Shown here: positions 8,944 through 18,900 of the stretch, piece after piece | Layout: each line of letters opens with the position of its first letter | Numbering within the stretch: position 1 is the first letter of the stretch | Assembly: GCA_937891085.1 (NCBI GenBank) | Contig: CALAEY010000084.1 | Location: 1 to 46,275, forward strand | DNA: 46,275 bases | Source of the DNA: an uncultured Prevotellaceae bacterium | GTDB lineage: Bacteria; Bacteroidota; Bacteroidia; Bacteroidales; Bacteroidaceae | Reading direction: 5' to 3' | Made by a program: the position numbers and the translations under genes | The notes under the pieces: model-generated | Told to the model about the DNA's origin: nothing | Database searches by the model: none | The model's input: only the letters and a program-made list of their open reading frames with translations

Positions 8944-10365
8944 ATGACAAAAAAGAACATTAATCGTCGAGATTTCATAAAGACCTTGGGAGCTGGAGCT
9001 GTGGTTGCCGGAGCGGCGAGCTTGGCAGGATGCCGCACGAAATTGCCCAATGAACTTGATCCTGCAGGTCATCATACCGATGAAGTTCCTACAGACAAGA
9101 TGACTTATCGTCAGTTCGAGAGCCTCGACAATGATCGCGTATCCATCCTTGGTTATGGATGCATGCGTTGGCCCACTTTGTCACAGCCAGAAGCCGATGG
9201 TAATGTCATCGATCAAGAACAGGTCAATCGACTCGTCGATTATGCCATGGCACATGGCATTACATATTACGACACTGCTCCCGTGTATGTTCAAGGATGG
9301 TCAGAGCAGGCCACGGCCAAGGCTCTGAAGAAGTATCCGCGTGAGTCATATTATTTAGCTACCAAGCTTTCAAGCCACCGCTTTTCGGGGCAAGGGCTTC
9401 CCAAAGAGGAAATGTACCGTCGCTCGATGGATTTCTACAACAATTCGTTCATCAACCTGCAAACCGATTACATAGACTATTATCTGCTGCATGGTTGCGG
9501 TTTTGGCGGCGGTATGCCTAGCATTGCTGAGCGTTTCTTCGACACGGGCATTCTTGATTTCCTAGTCAAGGAGCGTGAGGCTGGGCGCATCCGTCATTTG
9601 GGCTTTTCGTTCCATGGCGATGTAAAAGTATTTGATTACCTGTTGGAGTTGCATGATGAAGGCAAGTACCACTGGGATTTTGTACAGATTCAGATGAATT
9701 ATCTGGATTGGCGGCATGCCGTAGGTGCATCGGTGCCATGTGAGTACCTATATCACGAACTAGAACGCCGTCAGATTCCAGTGGTTATCATGGAACCATT
9801 GCTGGGTGGCCGTCTTTCAAATCTGCCACAGCATGTTGTCGCACGTCTCAAGCAACGTATTCCAGAAAATAGTGCTGCTTCATGGGCATTCCGCTTTGCG
9901 GGTTCCTATCCTTATGTTCTAGCTTGCCTCAGTGGTATGACCTATATGGAGCATTTGCAAGATAATATCCGTAGTTTCTCTCCACTGGTTAGCCTCACTG
10001 ATGAAGAGAAAGATTTCCTGTTTGAGACCGCGGATATTATGCAGCAATATCCTACTATCCCGTGCAATCAATGCCAGTATTGCATGCCTTGCCCTTATGG
10101 CCTAGATATTCCCGCCGTCTTTACACACTTCAATAAGTGCGTAAACGAAGGTAATGTGCCAGAGAGCCAGCAAGACCCCAACTACCGTAATGCTCGTCGT
10201 GCATTTTTGGTAGGATACGACCGTAGTGTGCCGCGTATTCGCCAAGCCAGCCACTGCACTAGTTGTAATCAATGTTCGCCTCACTGTCCTCAGATGATCA
10301 ACATTCCGGAGCAGATGCAGCGTATAGACGAATTTGTGGAAGCATTGAAGCAGAATACTCTGTAA
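8944..10365 (+). CDS. Tat-exported aldo/keto reductase with two C-terminal 4Fe-4S-type cysteine clusters
   Basis: A 473-aa protein. The N-terminus has a twin-arginine motif (NRRDFIK, residues 7-13) followed by a hydrophobic stretch and a lipobox-like LAGC ending at Cys30, so it may be a Tat-exported lipoprotein. An aldo/keto reductase TIM barrel follows (GYGCMRWP, YDTAPVY, YIDYYLLHG, GFSFHG). The tail has CNQCQYCMPCP near 374 and CTSCNQCSPHCP near 438, typical of ferredoxin-like iron-sulfur sites. This architecture is common in Bacteroidales and anaerobes; substrate and electron partner are unknown. Tat export fits a protein that folds around cofactors in the cytoplasm. Confidence 0.88.
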   Translation: MTKKNINRRDFIKTLGAGAVVAGAASLAGCRTKLPNELDPAGHHTDEVPTDKMTYRQFESLDNDRVSILGYGCMRWPTLSQPEADGNVIDQEQVNRLVDYAMAHGITYYDTAPVYVQGWSEQATAKALKKYPRESYYLATKLSSHRFSGQGLPKEEMYRRSMDFYNNSFINLQTDYIDYYLLHGCGFGGGMPSIAERFFDTGILDFLVKEREAGRIRHLGFSFHGDVKVFDYLLELHDEGKYHWDFVQIQMNYLDWRHAVGASVPCEYLYHELERRQIPVVIMEPLLGGRLSNLPQHVVARLKQRIPENSAASWAFRFAGSYPYVLACLSGMTYMEHLQDNIRSFSPLVSLTDEEKDFLFETADIMQQYPTIPCNQCQYCMPCPYGLDIPAVFTHFNKCVNEGNVPESQQDPNYRNARRAFLVGYDRSVPRIRQASHCTSCNQCSPHCPQMINIPEQMQRIDEFVEALKQNTL

Positions 10366-10377
10366 TGATTTAGTATT

Positions 10378-11796
10378 TTATTTTTGAGTGCTATACCACC
10401 TCACAAACCATCCTAAAGAGAAAAGGAACACAACTACAGCTATAATATAAGATACGGTAGTGCTAAGTCCGAAAGCAATCGGAGAAACTGCCAAGAAAGT
10501 ACCACACACCGTAGTCATGAACAATGCGGGAATCAGCGTAATGATATATGGTTTCTTCTGTCGTACCAGATAAACTGTCAGTGTCCAAAGGGTAAAGACG
10601 GCCAGCGTCTGATTGGCCCAACCAAAGTAGTTCCATATCACATTGAAGCCATCTTCATTGGCAATGTTAAACCAAAGCAACAGAGAAGTGACAACAAACA
10701 ATGGGATGCAAATCATCAAGCGCTTAGCGATAGGTTTCTGATCGAAATGTAAAAACTCTGATACAATCAGACGTGCACTGCGCAGAGCCGTATCACCACT
10801 GGTAATAGGGGCTGCCACCACGCCCAACAATGCTAAGACACCACCAAAAGTGCCTAACCAACTATTAGAAACTGCGGTCACCACTTGTGGGGCACTTGCC
10901 TTCAAGGTGGAACCCACCTCTTCTGCACCACCATCATAGAAGAAATAGGCACTGACAGAAGCCCACACCAAGGCCACCATACCTTCGGTAATCATCGCTC
11001 CGTAGAATATCGGACGACCCTGCTTCTCATGCTTCATGCAGCGTGCCATAAGCGGACTCTGAGTGGCATGGAAACCACTGATAGCACCGCAGGCAATGGT
11101 GATGAAAAGACAAGGAAATATTGGACCAGCTGCCGGATTGCGGTTCTCAAGTCCATCCCACAACTCTGGCAAATTAGGCATTTTCACAAACAAGCAAGCC
11201 AGTAAGGCTACCGCCATGAAAATCAGCGAGAAGGCAAAGAGTGGATAGATACGCCCGATGATCTTGTCAATTGGCATCATTGTGGCAATGATATAATAGA
11301 TGAATATCACCGCTACCCAAAGCATGACATTCCAATGGGTGAGATCGCCCAAGATGATAGAAGGACTATACACAAAGACTGCACCCACCATCACCAGCAG
11401 CAGGACCGTAAATACCAGCATCACCTTCTTAGTATTATCTCCAAGATAGTAACCCACCAGTTCTGGCAGACCCACACCTCCGTGTCGCACACTGAGCATA
11501 CCACTTAGGTAATCGTGCACTGCACCAGCAAAAATACAACCGAAAACAATCCAAAGATAGGCTGCAGGGCCAAATTTTGCACCCATGATGGCACCGAAAA
11601 TAGGCCCCGTTCCTGCAATGTTCAGGAATTGTATCATGAATATCTTCCAACCAGGAAGTACCATAAAATCTACGCCATCGGCCTTGGCAATGGCTGGCGT
11701 CGGTCTGGAGTCTGGTTTGAATACACTCTCAACGAAACGACCGTAGAGAAAGTAACCCAGCAGCAAGGCGATAAGTGATAATGTAAATGAAATCAT
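10378..11796 (-). CDS. CstA-family carbon starvation transporter (short form)
   Basis: A 472-aa polytopic membrane protein. FLNIAGTGPIFGAIMGAKFGP near residue 60 and HDYLSGMLSVRHGG near 115 are CstA-family blocks, as is SGFHATQSPLMARC in the middle. It is shorter than E. coli CstA (about 700 aa), matching the Bacteroidetes form. CstA proteins import peptides or pyruvate on nutrient limitation; the substrate here is unproven. A -7-like TACCTTTG lies on the minus strand at 11830-11837 but I find no good -33 box. Its 3' end is 12 nt from the convergent reductase gene. Confidence 0.9.
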   Translation of the reverse strand: MISFTLSLIALLLGYFLYGRFVESVFKPDSRPTPAIAKADGVDFMVLPGWKIFMIQFLNIAGTGPIFGAIMGAKFGPAAYLWIVFGCIFAGAVHDYLSGMLSVRHGGVGLPELVGYYLGDNTKKVMLVFTVLLLVMVGAVFVYSPSIILGDLTHWNVMLWVAVIFIYYIIATMMPIDKIIGRIYPLFAFSLIFMAVALLACLFVKMPNLPELWDGLENRNPAAGPIFPCLFITIACGAISGFHATQSPLMARCMKHEKQGRPIFYGAMITEGMVALVWASVSAYFFYDGGAEEVGSTLKASAPQVVTAVSNSWLGTFGGVLALLGVVAAPITSGDTALRSARLIVSEFLHFDQKPIAKRLMICIPLFVVTSLLLWFNIANEDGFNVIWNYFGWANQTLAVFTLWTLTVYLVRQKKPYIITLIPALFMTTVCGTFLAVSPIAFGLSTTVSYIIAVVVFLFSLGWFVRWYSTQK

Positions 11797-11875
11797 GTTT
11801 TCTTGACGATTTTATCATTAAATCGGATGCAAAGGTAATAGTTTTTAAGTAGATAATGAATAATGCCAACTATTT

Positions 11876-11907
11876 TTTGTCTTAATTTCCTATTTTTGCT
11901 ATCTTCG
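11876..11907 (+). promoter_or_regulatory. Promoter with almost no leader, GHL10 gene 2
   Basis: TTTG at 11876-11879, 20-nt spacer, TATCTTCG at 11900-11907. The ATG at 11916 begins only 8 nt after the -7 box, so transcription would start 0-5 nt before the start codon and the mRNA would be nearly leaderless. Confidence 0.6.
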
Positions 11908-11915
11908 CAGCCGAA

Positions 11916-13388
11916 ATGATTACTGCACTGTTCATACTGCTATTTCTGTCACTTGGCATTCCAAGTGCAGCCCAGTCGTTAGACGCACTCACCAAACGTG
12001 AAGTGAGGGCAGCTTGGCTTACGACCGTCTATGGATTGGATTGGCCGAAAGTGAGGGCAAATACTGCTGATAACCGCAGAATGCAGCAGGAGGCGTTGAC
12101 GGGAATGCTTGATAAGCTGAAAGCGGCTCATTTCAATACGGTTTTATTCCAAGTCCGTACGCGTGGAGAGGTTTTCTATTCTTCTGCCTTGGAGCCGATG
12201 AGTTCCCTGCTTACAGGACGAGTAAATGGCAATCCCGGTTATGATCCCTTGCAGTTTGTAGTGGAGGAATGCCATAAACGTGGGATGGAGTGCCATGCGT
12301 GGATGGTTACGATTCCCTTGGGAGCCAGACGTCACATGAACAGCCTCGGAAGGCAAGCCGTGACGAGTAAACAGCCAGGACTGACCTTATTATATAAAGG
12401 TGAATACTATCTGGATCCAGGTAATCCTAAGACGAAGGAGTACTTGATGAGCCTTGTCAATGAAGTCATTCAGAAATACGATGTAGACGGGGTGCATTTC
12501 GACTATCTCCGCTATCCAGAATACTTACGCCAGTTCCCTGACCAACGCCAATTCAGGCGTGAAGCCAAAGGACGGAACTACGAGCAGTGGCATCGTGACA
12601 ATATCACGGAAATAGTGCGTTATCTCTATCAAGGAATCAAGGCCCAGAAACCTTGGATAAAGGTCAGCACCAGTCCTGTAGGGAAGTCGCATGATTTGAC
12701 ACGCTATTCATCCAATGGCTGGAATGCGCTGGAAACAGTCAGTCAAGATGTACAGGGATGGCTTGGTGAAGGCATCCAAGACCAGATATATCCGATGATG
12801 TATTTCAAAGGAAACAATTTCTATCCCTTCGCCTTGGATTGGCAGGAACAAAGCAATGGCAGACAAGTGATTCCTGGTCTTGGCATTTATTTTCTGGATT
12901 CCAAAGAAGGAGATTGGCCTTTGGATGAGATAGAACGCCAGATAAACTTCACCCGTGGACAATCACTGAGCGGACAGGCACATTACCGCATTCAATACCT
13001 GATGGATAATACCAAAGGCCTATATGACAAGCTTATCTCCCGCTATTACACCACACCTGCCTTAGTGCCTCCTATGCCATGGCTGGATGCCGAAGCACCA
13101 AGTGCCCCCAAGCAGCTACGCAAAGAAACGGATGCCGATGGTTATATTCGTTTGACCTGGCAAGAAGCCACTGATAATGACACGAAGAATGCCCCTATGT
13201 ATGTGATCTATGCCTCAGACACTTATCCTGTTGACACGGAAGATGCCAGCAATATTCTGGCACAACGCATCACTGGAACCACTTATACTTATGCACCTTT
13301 GACACCTTGGAGCCTAAAGCTCTACTATGCCGTGACTGCCATTGATCGGTATGGCAACGAGAGTGAAGCTGTGCAGCTAAACCGCTGA
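11916..13388 (+). CDS. Secreted GHL10-family glycosidase-like protein 2 with FN3-like domain
   Basis: A 490-aa paralogue of the protein at 4350-5834. Signal peptide at 1-19 (ITALFILLFLSLGIPSAAQ), GHL10 TIM barrel (REVRAAWLTTVYGLDWP at 28-44, HAWM at 127-130, VDGVHFDYLRYPE at 190-202), and a fibronectin-III-like domain from about 392 ending in AVTAIDRYGNESE. It is probably periplasmic or surface-attached and acts on a glycan, possibly cell wall. The start is the first residue of a convincing signal peptide. Its 3' end overlaps the convergent ATP-grasp-like gene by 12 nt. Confidence 0.85.
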   Translation: MITALFILLFLSLGIPSAAQSLDALTKREVRAAWLTTVYGLDWPKVRANTADNRRMQQEALTGMLDKLKAAHFNTVLFQVRTRGEVFYSSALEPMSSLLTGRVNGNPGYDPLQFVVEECHKRGMECHAWMVTIPLGARRHMNSLGRQAVTSKQPGLTLLYKGEYYLDPGNPKTKEYLMSLVNEVIQKYDVDGVHFDYLRYPEYLRQFPDQRQFRREAKGRNYEQWHRDNITEIVRYLYQGIKAQKPWIKVSTSPVGKSHDLTRYSSNGWNALETVSQDVQGWLGEGIQDQIYPMMYFKGNNFYPFALDWQEQSNGRQVIPGLGIYFLDSKEGDWPLDEIERQINFTRGQSLSGQAHYRIQYLMDNTKGLYDKLISRYYTTPALVPPMPWLDAEAPSAPKQLRKETDADGYIRLTWQEATDNDTKNAPMYVIYASDTYPVDTEDASNILAQRITGTTYTYAPLTPWSLKLYYAVTAIDRYGNESEAVQLNR

Positions 13389-14543
13389 GATATAGGCCAC
13401 TGAGAGAGTCTGTGCAGTAATCGGGGTAAGGGGGAGGATACCATTTTCCAAGCGCATTCCGTACCATCTACATGGATATTGTGTCAGATGAGGGAGAAAT
13501 TGGCTTTCAAAAGCCTCTCGATGCGGATAGTTTTCCACATGAAAAGTGGCTTTTACTCCAGGATGTATGAATCGCTCCCTAAGCAGATGGCTGACTACCC
13601 CCATATTCATGCGCCAATTCATCTCCACGCAGGGATGGGTGCTGTATGCCCCATTTGGCTCCGCACAAATCATCATGTCTATCCCCATATATCCTTGAAA
13701 ATCAAAGGATGCTAATGCCTGCAAGAAGATTTCACGCACCCTTCGGAGTTGTTGAATAGGAACATAAGCAGAGAGCAGGTGTTCTATCTCTTCATCAGTA
13801 AGGAGCATGTTCCCTAAATATGCGCCTTGTTCATTGGTTTGAAAGAGAGAGTATCCCACAAACGACCATTGTCTCTCTTCATCGCAATGAAATTCCATGG
13901 CGAAATCATGCACTCGCTGCTTGATGGATTGTGCAGTGACTACGCCTTGCTCTTTCAAGACACGCTGGCACCAGTTTCGATGCCTATCCGAAAAGCCATC
14001 TCTGCACCAAGAGAGTCCTTTGCCACTACTTGACCATGGAGATTTGAATACCACGCCTGTTTCTATGGCTTTAGCATAACGTTCACAATCCTCCAATGTA
14101 TAGAGATTTGCACCACTTCCACAGCAATAAGGCTCGTCTCTGAAGTGAGAAAGCATATCTGCCACCATCGTTCGGGAAGACTGTTTTCGCCATTCATCCA
14201 GTTGAGCATCGGATGGTAGAACGTCGGAGGAGATACCCATGCGGAGGAGCTGATTTCTGACGGCTTTGTTCCATCCCCATGGTTGCACTTTTTTTATTTC
14301 CCAGTTGGGAAGATTTTTTTTCCTAACTGGGAAAAAAGTTTTTCCCAACTGGGTAGTTGTTTTTGTGATAAAATCCGCACTCTCTTCATCGGGCACCAAA
14401 ATGGCGCTTTCCTCGGGTGCATACCAAAGCGGAAGCACGGCAAGGTCATGCGCCATCTGCCGTATTTTCTCACTGGCCGTATAGTTGGCTCCATGAGTGG
14501 CTAATGCAAGGTCTGTTTCCGGATTGAAGAGGTATAAATCCAT
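13377..14543 (-). CDS. Conserved ATP-grasp-like protein of unknown function, with palindromic insert
   Basis: A 388-aa predicted cytoplasmic protein. I do not recognise a named family, but VVFKSPWSSSGKGLSW (about 164-179) looks like an ATP-grasp phosphate-binding loop, and DMMICAEPNGAYSTHPCVEMNWRMNMG (about 293-318, split here by description only) resembles the metal-binding end of ATP-grasp enzymes. Such enzymes join a carboxylate to an amine or thiol using ATP; the substrate is unknown. Residues 64-83 (TQLGKTFFPV, then KKNLPNWE) are encoded by three palindromic decamers and look like an in-frame insertion. A -7-like TATATTTG sits at 14585-14592 on the minus strand. Confidence 0.65.
   Translation of the reverse strand: MDLYLFNPETDLALATHGANYTASEKIRQMAHDLAVLPLWYAPEESAILVPDEESADFITKTTTQLGKTFFPVRKKNLPNWEIKKVQPWGWNKAVRNQLLRMGISSDVLPSDAQLDEWRKQSSRTMVADMLSHFRDEPYCCGSGANLYTLEDCERYAKAIETGVVFKSPWSSSGKGLSWCRDGFSDRHRNWCQRVLKEQGVVTAQSIKQRVHDFAMEFHCDEERQWSFVGYSLFQTNEQGAYLGNMLLTDEEIEHLLSAYVPIQQLRRVREIFLQALASFDFQGYMGIDMMICAEPNGAYSTHPCVEMNWRMNMGVVSHLLRERFIHPGVKATFHVENYPHREAFESQFLPHLTQYPCRWYGMRLENGILPLTPITAQTLSVAYISAV
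14300..14353. repeat. Cluster of three palindromic decamers inside a coding gene
   Basis: CCCAGTTGGG (14300-14309), CCTAACTGGG (14322-14331) and CCCAACTGGG (14344-14353) are spaced exactly 22 nt apart, separated by A/T runs. The last two can form a hairpin with stem GGGAAAAA/TTTTTCCC and a 2-nt loop. The block stays in frame within the ATP-grasp-like gene. Confidence 0.85.
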
Positions 14544-14615
14544 GTCTTAGTGGGCACCAAATGCTTTTTTGTAATAAATTAACGCAAATATAATGACTAT
14601 TTTTGTCACCTCCGC

Positions 14616-14646
14616 ATTGCAAAAAGCATTTTTATCACTATCTTTG
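14616..14646 (+). promoter_or_regulatory. Promoter of the AAA_14-type ATPase gene
   Basis: ATTG at 14616-14619, 19-nt spacer, TATCTTTG at 14639-14646; start codon at 14673. Confidence 0.7.
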
Positions 14647-14672
14647 CCAAAATAAACTATCATACCGTTATT

Positions 14673-15857
14673 ATGGAGTCATTTTATCGTACACATGCCT
14701 ATCTCGTGGAGCATCTGAATGCCCCTGTACGCAGGGATTTGATGGACCAAATAGATTGGAACCACCGCATGATTGGCATCAAGGGAACCAGGGGCGTAGG
14801 TAAGACGACTTTCTTATTGCAGTATGCCAAGGAGAAATATGGCACCGACCGTTCCTGCCTCTACATCAACATGAACAACTTCTACTTCAGTGACCATACA
14901 CTGATGGAGTTTGTCACGGATTTCAGCAATCATGGCGGTAGGACACTCCTCATCGACCAGATATTCAAGCATAATAACTGGGCCTATGAGCTGCGCCAAT
15001 GCTATGAGCATTTCCCACGGATGAAGTTCGTGTTTGCCGTGTCATCGGTGATGCGCCTCACCAGCAAGGAGGAGGATCCCGATCTGTATGACATAGTGAA
15101 GATGTACAATCTCAGGGGATTCTCATTCCGTGAGTTCCTGAACTTGCGTGCCAATCTGAATCTGCCTTCCTATACTTTGGAAGACATCCTCGCCAATCAT
15201 GAGCAGATAGCCCGTCAGGTATTGCCGAGGGTGAATCCTTCTAGGTATCTGCAGGAATACATCCACCATGGCTTCTATCCGTTCTTCCTGGAAAAGCGCA
15301 ATTTCTCGGAGAATCTGCTGAAGACCATGAACATGATGATAGAGGTAGATATATTAATTATCAAACAAATTGAACTAAAATACCTCTCGAAGATAAAAAA
15401 ATTGCTATATTTGCTCGCAGTTGACGGCCCCAATGCTCCTAACGTGAGCAGATTGGCCGAAAATATAGACACTTCCAGAGCGACAGTGATGAACTACATC
15501 AAGTACCTACAGGATGCGCGATTAGTGAATTTAGTCTATAAGGATCATGAGACATTTCCAAAAAAGCCCGCCCGTATCTTGATGCATAATACAAGCTTGA
15601 TGTATGCCATCTATCCGTTGAAGTTCGACGACCGGGATGTGATGGAAACTTTCTTTGTGAACAACCTATGGAAAGATCATACTGTGAGTAAAGGCAACAG
15701 CCTTGTCACCTTCATGGTGGATGAGGGGCTGAAGTTCAAACTCTGTATGGACAGCACGGGTAGAAGGAAAGTGCCAGATGTGTACTACATCATGCGCAAC
15801 ATGGAGATTGGGCATGACCACATGATTCCGCTGTGGCTCTTTGGATTTTTGTATTGA
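14673..15857 (+). CDS. AAA_14/DUF4143-type ATPase
   Basis: A 394-aa protein of a family abundant in Bacteroidetes, with no defined function. Walker A is GTRGVGKT at 38-45. The Walker B region reads TLLIDQI (91-97): the position where relatives usually have the catalytic Glu (DE) is Gln96 here. The sensor segment is AVSSVM instead of the common TGSS. A winged-helix-like part (NVSRLAENIDTSRATVMNYIKYL, described here at about 262-284) precedes the C-terminal domain. It is single-copy in the window with its own promoter. The Gln may mean slow or absent ATP hydrolysis, or be a subfamily feature. Confidence 0.8.
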   Translation: MESFYRTHAYLVEHLNAPVRRDLMDQIDWNHRMIGIKGTRGVGKTTFLLQYAKEKYGTDRSCLYINMNNFYFSDHTLMEFVTDFSNHGGRTLLIDQIFKHNNWAYELRQCYEHFPRMKFVFAVSSVMRLTSKEEDPDLYDIVKMYNLRGFSFREFLNLRANLNLPSYTLEDILANHEQIARQVLPRVNPSRYLQEYIHHGFYPFFLEKRNFSENLLKTMNMMIEVDILIIKQIELKYLSKIKKLLYLLAVDGPNAPNVSRLAENIDTSRATVMNYIKYLQDARLVNLVYKDHETFPKKPARILMHNTSLMYAIYPLKFDDRDVMETFFVNNLWKDHTVSKGNSLVTFMVDEGLKFKLCMDSTGRRKVPDVYYIMRNMEIGHDHMIPLWLFGFLY

Positions 15858-15901
15858 TAACTATTTTAGATGATACATTAATATTAATAAAAACTCTAAT
15901 T

Positions 15902-18900
15902 ATGACTAAAGAGAAAAAATTCATTACTTGTGACGGTAACGAAGCAGCTGCGCACATCGCGTATATGTTTACCGAAGTAGCTGCCATTTACCCTATCACT
16001 CCATCTTCTACGATGGCAGAACATGTGGACGAATGGGCTGCTGCCGGCCGTAAGAACATTTTCGGCGAGACAGTATCTGTGCAAGAGATGCAGTCAGAGG
16101 GTGGTGCTGCTGGTGCAGTACACGGCTCACTGCAGGCTGGTGCCCTGACCACTACTTTCACCGCATCACAGGGTCTCCTGCTGATGATTCCAAACATGTA
16201 TAAGATTGCTGCAGAGAACCTGCCTTGCGTATTCCACGTATCTGCTCGTACACTGGCTTCTCACGCTCTGTGTATCTTCGGTGATCATCAGGATGTGATG
16301 GCTTGCCGTCAGACTGGTTTCGCCATGTTGGCCGAAGGTTCTGTACAGGAAGTGATGGATCTGGCTGGTGTAGCTCACTTGGCTGCCCTGACCGCCCGTC
16401 TGCCATTCCTGAACTTCTTCGACGGTTTCCGCACTTCTCATGAGATTCAGAAGATTGAGAAGATCGACCAGGAAGATCTGGCAGGCCTGATCGACATGGA
16501 GGCTCTTAAGGAGTTCCGTGAGAAGGCACTGAATCCTATGAAGCCTGTGATGCGTGGTATGGCTGAGAATCCTGACCACTTCTTCCAGCACCGTGAGGCT
16601 TGCAACAATACTTATACCAATGTTCCTGCCATCGTGCAGCACTACATGGATGAGATTGGCAAGATCACTGGTCGCCAGTATCATCTGTTCGACTACTACG
16701 GTGATCCAGAGGCAGAGCGCGTTGTTGTGGCTATGGGTTCTGTGACCGAGTGTCTGCGTGAGATGGTCGACTATCTGCGTGCTAAGGGTGAGAAGGTTGG
16801 TATGGTGGCTGTTCACCTGTTCAACCCATGGTCTGCTAAGGATCTGCTCGCTGCTATTCCTGCTACTGCTAAGCGCATTGCCGTACTCGACCGTACTAAG
16901 GAGCCAGGCGCTGCTGGTGATCCTCTCTATATGAACGTAAAGGATGCCTTCTATGGTGCCAAGGATGCTCCATGCATCGTAGCTGGTCGCTATGGTCTGG
17001 GTTCAAAGGATACCACTCCAGCACAGATGCTGGCAGTTTACAAGAACCTGGCATTGCCACAGCCAAAGGATCACTTCACTGTAGGTATCGTAGACGACGT
17101 GACCTTCACTTCACTGCCACAGGAGCCAGAGTTGGTACTCGAAGATGGTGGTATGTTCGAGGCTAAGTTCTACGGTCTGGGTGCCGATGGTACTGTAGGT
17201 GCCAACAAGAACTCTGTGAAGATCATCGGTGACAACACCAACAAGCATTGCCAGGCATACTTCGCATACGACTCTAAGAAGTCTGGTGGTTTCACCTGCT
17301 CACACCTCCGCTTCGGTGACACTCCTATCCGCTCTACTTACTATGTGAATACGCCTAACTTCGTGGCTTGCCATGTTCAGGCTTACCTGCACATGTACGA
17401 TGTCACCCGTGGCCTGCGTAAGAATGGTTCATTCTTGCTGAATACCGTTTGGGATGGTGAGGAGTTGGCACAGAACTTGCCTAGCAAGGTGAAGCGCTAC
17501 TTCGCACAAAACAACATCACCGTTTATTATATCAACGCTACCAAGATTGCTCAGGAAATTGGTTTGGGCAATCGTACCAATACCATCCTGCAGAGCGCAT
17601 TCTTCCGTATCACAGGCGTGATTCCAGTAGATCTGGCTATCGAGCAGATGAAGAAGTTCATCGTGAAGTCATACGGCAAGAAGGGTGAGGATGTGGTGAA
17701 CAAGAACTACGCAGCCGTTGACCGTGGTGGTGAGTACAAGACTCTGACCGTGGATCCTGCATGGGCCAACCTACCAGATGATGAGAAGGCTGCCAACAAT
17801 GATCCTGCATTCATCAACGAGGTAGTTCGTCCTATCAATGCACAGGACGGTGACCTGCTTCCAGTTTCAGCATTCAAGGGTATCGAGGATGGTACTTGGT
17901 ATTCTGGTACTGCTAAGTATGAGAAGCGTGGTGTGGCCAACTTCGTTCCTGTTTGGAATTCAGACAACTGTATCCAGTGTAACAAGTGTGCATTCGTTTG
18001 TCCTCATGCAGCCATCCGTCCATTCGTACTCGATGCTGAGGAGCAGGAGGCTGTAGACTTCCCAATGCTGAAGGCAGTAGGCAAGGGCTTCGAGGGCATG
18101 ACATTCCGTATTCAGGTAGACGTTCTCGACTGCTTGGCTTGCGGTAATTGTGCTGATGTATGTCCGGGCAAGAAGGGCGAGAAGGCTCTGACAATGGTTC
18201 CGTTCGATCCAGAAGCAGAAGACATGAAGAAGCAGGCAGCCAACTGGGAATACTGCGTGAACGAAGTGAAGAGCAAGCAGCACTTGGTAGACATCAAGGC
18301 CAATCCAAAGAACTCACAGTTTGCACAGCCTCTCTTCGAGTTCTCAGGCGCTTGCTCTGGTTGCGGTGAGACCCCATACGTGAAGCTCATCAGCCAGCTG
18401 TTCGGTGACCGTGAGATGGTAGCCAACGCTACAGGTTGTTCTTCTATCTATTCAGGTTCTGTACCTTCTACGCCTTATACTACCAATGCCGACGGTCGTG
18501 GTCCAGCTTGGGCAAACTCTTTGTTCGAGGACTTCTGCGAGTTCGGTCTGGGTATGACACTGGCCAATGAGAAGATGCATGCTCGTCTGACTGAGACCAT
18601 GCAGAAGGCCATTGCCGATGAGAAGGTTCCTGCTGAGGCTAAGGAGCTCTTCGCTCAGTGGATTGAGAATCAGAATGATGCAGAGAAGACTAAGGTGCTT
18701 TACAACCAGATTGCTCCGATGGTAGAGGCTAATAAGGATAAGTGCCAGTATTGCGCTGTGATCAATGAGTTCAAGAACTACCTCATCAAGCGCAGCCAGT
18801 GGATCATCGGTGGTGATGGTGCTTCATACGATATCGGTTACGGTGGTCTCGACCACGTGATTGCTTCTGGTAAGGACGTGAACATCTTGGTAATCGATAC

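Noticed and set aside
4350..13388. A polysaccharide utilisation locus around the glycosidases
   Set aside because: No SusD, sensor or regulator is between them; the genes in between are repair, redox and transport genes.
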